Shown: positions 36,901 through 48,900 of the stretch, in pieces
Layout of the letters: each line of letters opens with the position of its first letter
Numbering within the stretch: the first letter of the stretch is position 1
Assembly: GCA_911728455.2 (NCBI GenBank)
Contig: OU452222.1
Coordinates: 27,828,923-27,892,922, forward strand
DNA length: 64,000 nucleotides
Direction: 5' to 3'
DNA from: Marthasterias glacialis
Taxonomy: Eukaryota; Echinodermata; Asteroidea; Forcipulatida; Asteriidae
Program-made: the position numbers and the translations under genes
Notes under the pieces: model-generated
The model's input: only the letters and a program-made list of their open reading frames with translations
Told to the model about the DNA's origin: nothing
Databases searched by the model: none

Positions 36901-39900
36901 AGTTGCTGTCCCGAACGCCATAAGGTTAACGTACAGGTAGGCCTATATGTAGGATATGACAATGATAGAAAAGGATACACTCTGAGAATGCGGCACAACT
37001 CAGGAAGCCGTTCCAGCATGGTGATTCTCTCTTGGTCAGCTGGGTTACGGGTCATCATAGCGGTCAAGTTCTTTGCTTCTTTGGCTCGAATCTAAAATAT
37101 CGAAAAAAACAACAATGATTCATTAACCTTTACCCCCAAGGCCTACTTGCCTACATAATACCGGAGTCTTATATAAGCGCTCGTATCTACCAGCAATTAG
37201 GTACTCAAGGCGCTTATTGTTGTCATGTTTATGACGGGATTTTGAAGTTTTTGATTTATGAGACCCATTCATGTAGCACCTTATGGTGCTGCTGCGCATT
37301 CAGCAGCCACTGCCAGAAGCACCGGGGCGAACCCCTTCTCTTAGCAATAAGTGTAACTGGGTTCTTTACGGTGCATTACACGGGACCTACCGCTTTATGT
37401 CCCATCTGAAGGACGAGGCAATAATGGTTAAGTGTCTTGCTTAAGGACACAAGTGTCACGACCGGGACTCGAACCCACACTCTGCTGTTCAGAGTCCGGT
37501 GCGCTAGACCGCTCGGCCATGACACGCCATTTTGTACATGTGACCTCAATCCACCAATATCCTCCTCTCCTATGTCACTCCACACCAACATGTTTGGAGT
37601 GCATGACCCAGTGATAAGCAATTGTTATTTGGGTTTTACCGCCCTCAGTCCTGAATCCTTCATTTCGGCAAAGAGACTATAGAAGGATTTGGGAGGGTAA
37701 AGGTCATCGAAGGTTAAATTCTGTAATGTAATCTTACAGGTTTACCATGTAATTAAAACCATACTGCAATTAATTTATATTAAACAGGTAAACAATGTAG
37801 TCATTTTGTTCAATAACATACCTTTGAATGATTCTGGGGTGTTATTTCTCCTTTTAAAAAAGAAAAATGGCACTTCATTCACAAGTTTTTCCCGCCCTGA
37901 TATTCATGACGGAAGAATACTTTATAGTCTGGCCCCTTGTAATATGCACCTAGTTACCAGACTGGCAGCCGCAGGTGTATGAAGGTAAACCAGCCGGACA
38001 TCGTTTTACCTAGCGTGTGGCTGCGCTGACTTTGCATGGACAGGCCCCGTCTACCTGAAGTGCATGGCTCCCATGTCCGCATACAGTATTCCAATAGCTG
38101 GTTTACCAGCCCTGATTTGTTTTCAACAGCAATACAGTAGGGCCTACTTCCATAAATCAAGAGAGCCTAACAAGAGCGCAACGAGTTGGCTTTACACACA
38201 AGCCACCCATGTACCAATATTCCCCTCCCAGTGATAACTTACTCTGTCTAGTAATGATTGGTTAACACCGCTTACGGATGACGTCTTGGCTTCGTCCTTG
38301 ACTGGTAGCTTGGAAGTCTTCTTCTCTTCCGCTTTGGGCTTATCTTTCTCTGCTTTTAGTAGAGCTGAATTTTTGGCAACGACTTCCAGAGCTTTAGCTA
38401 CCTGTGGTGATTTAAGATCAAATAAAAAACAGTTCAAACAGAGGGAAAACAGCCATGTTCATAAAAATCACGCCAATATGAATGTGCAAAAAAACAAAAA
38501 CAAAAGAACATTATGTCAATGGAGAGATCAACATTGAAACATTTGGAGCTGGATGACAGGAATTCACCTGGATTGGAATCACTGCCACAGATTCGCATTT
38601 TGGTTTGCATTGATGTTGTTTCATTCATACAGCAATCTTGAATCAAAACGTATGACCATGGTATGACACGCTGCAGCATCTAGGCCGACTTGTGCGGAGA
38701 TCGACATACGGGACCACGGTCGGCCGTCAGTGAAATTTGACAAGTTGTCTGAGGTACGGGTACTTGCATGACCTATTTGTAACTTTAGTGCAGAGTGCTC
38801 TTAATGAGCCATTTAATGATCGTCTTTGGAATGCCATTGACGAATCTATTAGATCGCTCTCTTCTGTGGGTAGATTCAAACGTGTCTATAAAAGAGCTCT
38901 CATTTCCCAATATCTGATACAGTTTGTTCTCATTTGAGTTTTCTCAGCAAGTCTACTTTCATTGATTTTTCCGCTTTCAACAGGCCTTTGTATCATTCGA
39001 GCTTTCCTGTAAGCTCTCATGCTTAGGTTCAGTTTTGGTCCAACTGTCCGTGTCCTTGTTTTTGTTCTATGTTAGTCCGTCCAAGGCGTCTCGATACAAG
39101 CCTAGGCTTCTAGAAGATGCCTCCGTACCAATATTTTTTCCCCGCTTACTTCTTTTGCTTATCCATCTATTTACTGCTGTTTAATTTTCTCTGTTTGTAT
39201 CTGCATTTCTGCCTTATTTTGGTATGGAAATAAATGTGAGTTTGAATTGAATTGAATTGAAAAATAAAACGAGAAGTGCTCCTACTTACCCTTGGGTTAA
39301 CCATGACCCTAGCCTTGTCAAGAACGTCTTTGGCTGTGTTGTATGTCTTGACCGTCGGGGGCTGGGGTAGATCAGCAGACTCTACGTCGGCAATCTGATC
39401 TAGTGGAAACTTGGGATGCCAACGGGTCAGCTTGTCGCTTGGAACACTGAGGGGTCTGTCCAACTTGGACAGAAATTCCTGAATGTAGAAAAAGGGGGAA
39501 ATCCTAACTTCAAAACCCTTAAAAATACAACTTAATGTTTTGTTTGATTATGTTGAGTTGAGGACTGTACTAGTAAACTGATTATGCTTTACATGGGATC
39601 AGGCATACCACCATAATCAGAATCCAACAGTTTGGGTGCGGAGTTACCATAGGGTGTTGGATTCTGTTGGACTGAGGACTGAACTAGTAAACTGATGATA
39701 TTTTACATGGGATCAGGCATACCACCATAATCTATAATCAGAATCCAACAGTTTGTGCGTTGAATTACCATTTAAGGTGTTTGATTCTGTTGGACTGAGG
39801 ACTGCACCAGTAAAACTGATTATGCTTTACATGGGATCAGGCACACCACCATAATCAGAATCCAACAGTTTGTGTGTTGAGTTACCATAGGGTGTTGGAT

Positions 39901-42900
39901 TATGTTGGACTGAAGACTGCACTAGTAAACTCATTATGCTTTACATGGGATCAGGCATACCACCATAATCAGAGTCCAACAGTTTGGAGGTGAAGTTACC
40001 GTAATGGTGTTGGATTATGTTAGAGTATGGCAGGATTCTTATAAATTACTCAATGGAGTTAGGGCTAAAGGGAAGGGGGGTGGGTAAAAAACATTTTTTC
40101 CTCCCAAAGGAAAATTATACAATTTCCATTGAACATGTCACTTATGTCATCACTTTATTTTTAAGGTGATAAGAAGCAATTCCTCAAATTTTTCAATTGG
40201 TTTAAACGGCACAAACTTGAAACCTCAGAGAATAGATTACAGCGAGATGTTAATGCAGCAAACAAAATTGTGAAAGTAATAAAAAAATACATTACAGGGA
40301 AATGGATGACTTTAGAAAACGGTAAAGTAGATTTATGTTTATGACATTTCGTTTGAATTGAATGGCATTAATTTTGCTGTAAAGGATATTTCATAAAGGA
40401 TATTTCAGGTCAAACAACTATTACTGGAAGTATTTTTATCGCAACAGTTTGAAGACATTTCCACTGCACACAAATTAATTTGAATCTTCAAGCAAAACAG
40501 ACTTACAGTGTGGTGCTCCTTGACAATTTCCAGCAAGTTATTATGGAATATGGTACGTCTGGCAATCAGCAATGAAGGAGTAAACCGACTCATGAGTCTA
40601 CACGTGGAGCAGTTCTTGGTTGATGCTGACGGCTCACTGCTGTCCTGACCTACAGGTGAAGAAAGACACATTCCAGACAGGGAGATTTCATCACAAAGTT
40701 GTATTTTTGAAGAACGAGACAATTTTTGCTTTTTCCTCTGTAAGGCATGAATTACAAATTTGTACTGGAACATTTCATTGGCCACGGAGGCAATGACCAG
40801 GGGCATGGAGGCAATGACCAGGGGCATTGAGGTCATGACCAGTGGCACGGATGCAATGACCGGGAGCATGGAGGCAATGACCGGGGCAGAGAGGTAATGA
40901 CCAGGGGCATGGAGGCAATGACCAGGGCCACAGAGGTAATGACAAGGGGCAGAAAGGCAATGACCGGGGGCATGGATGCAATGACAAGGGGCAGAGAGGC
41001 AATGACCGGGGGCATGGATGCAATGACAAGGGGCAGAAAGGCAATGACCGGGGGCATGGATGCAATGACAAGGGGCAGAAAGGCAATGACCGGGGGCATG
41101 GATGCAATGACAAGGGGCAGAGAGGCAATGACCGGGGGCATGGATGCAATGACAAGGGGCAGAGAGGCAATGACCAGGGCCACAGAGGCAATGACAAGGG
41201 GCAGAGAGGCAATGACCAGGGAAACAGAGGCAATGACAAGGGGCAGAGAGGCAATGACCGGGGGCATGGATGCAATGACAAGGGGCAGAGAGGCAATGAC
41301 CGGGGGCATGGATGCAATGACAAGGGGCAGAGAGGCAATGACCAGGGAAACAGAGGCAATGACAAGGGGCAGAGAGGCAATGACCGGGGGCATGGATGCA
41401 ATGACAAGGGGCAGAGAGGCAATGACCAGGGAAACAGAGGCAATGACAAGGGGCAGAGAGGCAATGACCAGGGAAACAGAGGCAATGACAAGGGGCAGAG
41501 AGGCAATGACCAGGGAAACAGAGGCAATGACAAGGGGCAGAGAGGCAATGACCAGGGAAACAGAGGCAATGACAAGGGGCAGAGAGGCAATGACCGGAGG
41601 CACCTATTGCCTCTCTGAAGTATCAGGCCAGCCATTTTATTCTCTCCCACTCAGATCAATTTAACCAAACTGAGGGTGGAAGGGCAACATAGTCTGCCCA
41701 CTTTTTGTAAAAATGATATTCAGAAGTAACTATTGCTATTGCACACAGGGAACATGACATAGATGTGGACAGAATGATAAAGACCTAACGCATAGGACAT
41801 ACACAATGTGTAGCCTGTGACATTCAAAAGTACAACCATTAGAACAAACTTAATTCAAAGAAGCTTTTCTCAACAATTTTAGTATACACATTTGGACTGG
41901 CAATGAGGGAAATAGGACCCTCTCCTGGTCACTCACAGGCCCGAGGGGTGCATAGACGTGCACTATTGCCCGAATAATGCCAGTCCATATGTGTTTTATA
42001 ACACACAAGTGTCCAAAATGTCGGTTAGAAGAGTAAATCGCGTTTTTTTGGCCGGAGATTCTTCTCGATCCGCAGACGCCGCCGTTTTCTTAAGGGCGCT
42101 CTTTACCAGTCAATAGTTTTGGGGTTTTTGAAACTAATTCCCGCTTTGCGAACTATTTCCCCCAAACGAAGCGCGTGCGGTGCGTGTGGTGCAGATTTCA
42201 TGCACTAGGCTATATTAATTCACCCCACGCGACCGTGTTTCAGCCAATCAGGATAAAGAACCAGGGAGAGGTGTGTTATAATACACATTATGTTTTAGGT
42301 ATTGTGATGTTATTACAACTTGTGCTCTTGCTACTTTGAATGTGTATGTACTTTGTAACTGCCCGTGAAATGAAATAAATACTAAATACTAAATACCAAT
42401 GTTTTGAATAGTATAGACCGATCCATTTTAGTCCATACGTGTGCAGCACCACCATTGCTGGGCCACTGGCAGCGCAGGGTTTTGCACACAAAGACACCGA
42501 CAAATCGTCGTCTGTTTTACTTTTTAAGTGAATTAAGGGGTTTTCCGCAACGTTTTACACAATTTTCCTGACAGGACTGCATGACGTAACGTTGTGGAGC
42601 ATACTTCTTAAATATTTGCAACTAAACAGAAAGTGAATACCGAATAAATCTGACAAAAAACCTTGCTGATGTAATGCATTAAACCGTGCAGTTTCCGTTT
42701 TCTATCACACAGAAAAATTCCCTTAATGTCTGTGCCGTTTTCAGGATTGAGTTTCTCTGTTCAGTTGCAAATATTTATGGCAGTGTTCTACATCGTAATG
42801 CTATGCTGTCCTGTCATTGAAATTGTGTACATCGTTGAGCAAGACACCTAATTCATATAAAAAGTTAAAAAGTTATAAAACCTTGCGCAGCAAGCGTCCC

Positions 42901-45900
42901 AGCAATAGCGGGGTGGCGTGCAGCACTAGCGCGTATGGACTTAAATGGATCAGTCTATGGTCAGCTCTTCTTATTTTACCAAATGTAACTATTCAAGTTT
43001 ATTGACGAGATAACCAAACTCTTTTCTATACATACCAGCTGAAGTCTCGACTCCTGACCCAGTGTTTGCCTCAATGATTAACAATGACTTGTCTTTGGGA
43101 CCTTTTGATTCTCTCTTCATGAAGTAGGCAGTGGGGTAAACCGTCTTGATCTGACCAACATTTTGCAATTCAAATTTCCTGCAGAGAAAAAATATTCAGA
43201 AACCCCCGACTTGAAAGTGATTGAAGGTGACAACAAATTAACGCAATTCAAAACTTACTCTGAAAGTTGATTATGTTGAACCTAAATGAACAAGTAACAA
43301 AGCATAATTGAGAAAATAAACATGCAGTCTTCGAGTGTTTGGATACTTCACCAAGTTATGATCTAACGCCATTTATACCAAATGAACTGGTCAGCCGAAG
43401 GTTTAGACATAAAGAAGCACAAAAAAATGCAGTTTAATTGACTGTTATATGGAATATAATACGAGGACGTTTAACCTTTTAGAGAAATAAATAAACATAA
43501 ATGCATTATTAAAAAATGTGTGTGGCTCCAATTGTCAGCCATCTTTTTAAGTTTGAAAACCACAGCTGTAAAAGTATTCTACATATAAATATATCATGAT
43601 TTTTTTCAACAAAGATACATGTTACATGTACGATATGATCATCAGTTGGTAAAATAATGAGAAGAAAAAAAACAACAAGCCATCATGGCTGTCTTTTCTA
43701 AACAGATGTTGAATATTAAAATATTGCAATAACTGGTGAATCAATATCCCCAAAATATTACAAAATGTGGCAAAACTATTCTTAAAACAAAGTTCTACGT
43801 GTTGATATCCTCAGATGGTAGGGTTCTTCTCCCCACGCACAAGCTAGCGTATCGAACCAATACACAGGAATTTGGGGATGAAAGGTGGGAACTACGGCCG
43901 ATATGCTAAAAAAAAAAAGGAAGATTTAAGAACAAGTCCACAAAAAATCATAACATAAAACCATTTCAGATGCTTCAGATTGCACAGTAGCGCTTTTCAA
44001 ACCAAGCACAAACATCAAATAAAAAACATTCTGAGGACCTTGTTTCGATTCAGGTCCACCATGTCCCCCCCCCCCCCAATTTAAAAAAATCCTGGGGAAA
44101 AACCTGTATGGGAGAAAAAACGATAGTCATTGGAAGCTCAAGCTTTTATCTAATAAAATGCAATTATTTCCAAAAAGACATGGCTTCCAAGATTTTTTCA
44201 GAAAGTTATTCTAAAATGTAGATTGTCGATATGGTGTATTTAGAACGGTGATCAGTAACCATGCAAATGCATGTAAGAGACTTGTGAATTAATGGAAAGA
44301 CAAGTTTAGAATACAAACTAACCTGCGGCACATTTCTTGAACAGCTTGGTTGAGTTTAGGGAAGGAACAAGTCTCAGAGCGGTTATGGAGCATGCTGACG
44401 ACGGTGTCCATGCTGCGGAACATCTCTTCAAGGATCTTATACTTGAAAGGTAGGGTGAGGGTTGACGGTGAAGACTTGATCAGGGAACTGTACTTCTGGT
44501 ACGCCGGCATGAACGACTCGTCCCTTTGTGCATTTAAAAGAAACTTGTTGTTATTATTTGGGACATCATGCACTCCGACGAAACTACAAACATAACAAAA
44601 ATTGTTCCTTAACCAGTTGCCGGCGGATGACGTCCGAGCCAGCAAATGGGTCACATGAGCTTTGTATTTTTGTGTAAAATTCGAAGCCTGGAACAAATGT
44701 CGGCCGGACGTTCCACTATGGAGCGTGCACAGAGCATGCACTCGCCAATTAATGCTTTATTTCTCCCACAAAAAGAGGACAGATGGTGCTGAAAATGATG
44801 CAAAATTTCTCCCATTATGCGGGGGTTAACGTGTAATCCCTGATTCCAGACATTTTGCCTTTTGTCTGTTTGTCCCAAGAAGAGGATTATGAGACATCGA
44901 GAGGCCTTCACCATTGTTTAGTCAGTGTATATTAGCTCAATGGAGGTTAAGTTCTAGTCAACCTAGTATCCAGCCTTTGTTCCAATTTTTGGAACAATCC
45001 TCGGCCATAGCTCTTGCAGTTCATGGTGCATGAATTTGACACTTTCTTGATAGGGAAACCACAAAGCCCGGTGCTTCAAATTGTGATACCATCAAGTTTC
45101 CTGCCTGGCAGAATGCAAGTGTAATTATTAATTTTAGCTAAATTTGGTTCATGATTGAGGTTAGAGTTCAAATTTGTCCAAAACAAAATGCAAAACGTAT
45201 TACCACCCAAAGTGTTTCGTTCTGGTTTTAGGACCAAAATCTTGTATGCTTTTTTGTGTGTGTGTGCAACATGAAAGACAACAATTTTTTGTTTTCACAT
45301 CATATCAACTTATTGAAATATGTATCATATTTTGAAGTAAAGTTGTAGAAGAACAACTTCTTGGTGGTTTAACAATCAAATCATTCTACTTCATGGGAAG
45401 ACAAAGATGTAAGGTGTTTTTTTAAGTACGTTTTTTCACTGCTTTCTTCTTGTGTCTTCGTGCTGCTGCTTGCAGGACTGGAATCTTTTGTAGCTTTCTG
45501 CTGGATTTTGGACTGATCCACAAACTCCTTGACTTTACTCAGCCGGGCCTGGAGATCACTCAGCTTGCATGTCTTGGACAGACGCTCTCTCATCTCTGCT
45601 GGTGACAGCTTTGTCTAATCAAGAAAGAAAAAAAAAAAAAAAAAAAAAAAAGTGACAATGATTTTTGTTATTTCAGAGCTATTCCATGGTATCACAAGGT
45701 TGCGCAAACCACATAAGAGGGCCGGATTCTTTGTTCTTGGGAATGGTCTTTATTTTTTATAAAAGTCTTGTAAGTGAGCAATTCTACCGTCCAACTTTTC
45801 AATTTAAAGTAAACTTTAAGACACCCTTTTTTTCAAATTCTTGCAACAACTCAGTGTCTCTGATGGATACCAAATTTTGCAAAACTGTGGAAAGTATGCT

Positions 45901-48900
45901 TTAATGTTAAAAACTGTCATTTTGTTTGTTCGATACTAATAATCAAAGTAATAATGATACTTTATACCATGTGTCTTCCATTTTTAAAACGATAAAATGT
46001 GCATAAAGATGAAAACGAAAACAAAAACAAAATTATTAAGAAAAGACATGAAAGTATTTTAAAAAATATAGAATATCAAACAATTAAACACAAGGGAAAC
46101 TGACTGGGTAAATATTTTTAATCAATTTTGAGGTGAACAAAAAATAATTGACTGGAGCGAGATTTGAATTTATAAACACTGGCTAAACGTATCAACGTTC
46201 TACCAGCTGAGCTATCCAGCCCTAATGTTGGCGAACAACAATGTTGACAAAATAGGGAGACTGCCAACATTAGGGTTGGATAGCTCAGTAGCTTTAGCCA
46301 GCGGTCGCAGGTTCAAATCCCGCTCTAGTCAATTTTTCTTTGTTCATCCCAAAATATATAGAATAGCAAGAGAACTGCTGGCAATACATTAAAACACATT
46401 AAAATATCAACTTTATTGATATCAATCTTAAATGTAATTATAACACACCTCTCACTGGTTCTTTATCCTGAATGGTTGAAACACTGTCACGTGGGGTGAA
46501 CTAATATAGCCTAGAGCATGAAATCTGCACCACCGTGAACTTGACGCGCGTCAACGCACCACACGCGCTTCATTTGGGGGAAATAGTTCGCAAAGCGGGA
46601 AATAAGTTTAAAAAACCCCAAAACTAATGACTGGTAAACAGCGCCCTCAAGAGGTTTACAATGCTCATAACAGTTTAAATATTTTTTTCACATGACATTT
46701 TGGACTGAGGTGTGTTATAAAACACATATAGACTGGCATTATTCGGGCAATAGTGCACATCTATGCCCACCACGGGCCTGTGAGTGACCAGGAGAGGGTC
46801 CTATTGTGCATAGACGTGCACTATTGCCCTCATTGCCAGTCCATATGTGTATAATATGAGCCTTATCACAACCAATCCTGTTTTATTTTGTAATGGCTTT
46901 CAACTTTACATATACACTTACTTTAACTTTGCCACCCTCGTTGCTTACGATGCCTCCGGCCGATGTCGAGGGAATCTGCAAGACATCTTTGACTGCTCCT
47001 CTTATGCGCTCACTCACACCAGTATTCAACTTGGCTCCCTTAGCTGTCGACGACGAGACGGACTTAGAGGACCTCTCAATGAATCTCTGCAGCCTCCCAG
47101 CATCAAGTGAAGATGAGACCGAGTTGGAGTTTTCTTGGACGTTGGGTAATTTGGAGCTTGTATCGTTTGGCGCCGCTGTTGACTTTGAGGAAATACATTC
47201 ATCTCCAGGGTTCTATTTTGAAAGCAAATTTGATTAAATTGATATGAAAACTCACTCATTCAAAGAAAAATACATACATTTATTTTAGATCACGATCAAA
47301 ACGGAAATTTCTTGAGGGGACTACAGCTACAGAAAACGGACAATCCAATAAAGAGAATCTTTGTTCTCTTGGCATTGTTAAGTCAGGGTTTATTTGTGCC
47401 AGCGGTACCCGCGAATGATTCCGGCAATTCCGCCAAAAGAATTCTGCCAGGGAGATTAAAAAAAATAATAACAATCCCGGCAGCAACTGGTGAAACAGGA
47501 GAAGAAAATTAAACCTTGCAATCAAGTTTGCGTCCTACAAGGTCATAAGTTCAACTCTCCAAATGTGTACACAGACATAGTTAGCTTGAACTAGCCATAA
47601 AAATGTGTCATGAGTTAGATTTGAATGATGTCTGGTACAATACCTTGTTCGGTCACAAGTGAATACTCAATTTGAATTCCTTAGACTAAAATCCAGTGTT
47701 GCTTTGACAAGGTTCGGGGCAAGCTTTTGCAATGCAATGCAAGCCCCCTCCCCTCCCCGCCCCACAAATCAGCCAAGACTGGTATCCTTGTGCCACACAT
47801 TTCATTGATTTCAAATGTTTGCCGACTCTCTCGTGTAACTAAGAAAAAGCCTGCCCCGAACCATGTGACATAGCAACACTGGATTTAGTCTGAGGAATTC
47901 AGAATTGAGGATTCATTTGTGACTGAACAAGGTATTGTACCAGACATTATTCAAATATAATTCGCAAATGGCTGATTTTAAAAGGAAGTACTAGTTCTAC
48001 CTCGCTTTTTACGCACTCCAGCAGTGAGGACTCTAGACTTTTCTTAGCAGACTGCCTGCCCCGAGTTGATACTCCTTTCCTCCCAGCCTGCACTCTTTTT
48101 CTTGAGGCACTCAGTGGATTTTCTGTGAGCACCGGGTCACTTAACTCTGCCACCGTGTCTACACTCTCGATCCTGCACCTTTTCTTCTGACTTGGGGCTG
48201 CGTCACCGGACTGTTGAGGGCGCTTTGTTGGAGTTGATGGGGGAGAACGGCTCACAGGCGGACTCTTGGAGACACCCTGTAAATGTTTGTCGAGAGGGCC
48301 CTTTGCTTTCCTAGATGGTCTGACACTTGTTGTACGATTTTTTCTCTTGGATTTGGTTGTTGCATTTGGTGTGGAATGGGTGAATTTGTCCTGCACACAA
48401 AAATAGAAACACACTTTTAGCTTATTCTAGCAGCTGCCATACCTTTACATAAATTGTTCAATAATGCCTTACTTGAAATTTTACCCCCTTACATGTAAAT
48501 AGTGCCAACACTCCCGACTCCCTTCAATTTTTGGCCTTCAATGGTTTTTCAAATAAAACAGGTTTTTTTTGTGTTCCAAAATGTCACCCACTTGCAGTGA
48601 GGAAGAAATTACATCAGACTAGTGACTCATTTCTGTGTAATTTTTAGAGAATCTGCACTCAAGGCGACTGTGTCAGCATGCAGCCTACAAAAACCATCGA
48701 TTTGGAGGACAGAAAATGATCATGATGAGTACAATAAAATGTCTGTTATTTCATCTTTGATATCTTGAGAAGACAGTAAGCGATTTTCAAGCAATTTTGT
48801 TGAGTCTCTGTCATAACTTGGGCAATTTTTGTTTTGGAACAGGATATCACACATTCCTAGCAAATTGACTTTTTCACAGCGGATACACCTACGTTTTCCT

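Noticed and set aside
36979..36981. Alternative donor GTG directly after AGA in cdt1 exon 10
   Set aside because: It would leave phase 0, which is incompatible with exon 11. The donor two bases later fits.
40775..41664. Reading frames of 255-291 codons in several frames on both strands
   Set aside because: They follow from a 21-bp repeat whose length is a multiple of three. The frames spell simple repeats and lie inside a cdt1 intron.
46289..46330. Functional tRNA gene
   Set aside because: Boxes A and B are good, but the acceptor stem does not pair, the arm is truncated and it is one half of an inverse pair.
46893..47237. Plus-strand ORF of 114 codons
   Set aside because: It is the shadow of cdt1 exon 3, which has splice sites and phase on the minus strand.
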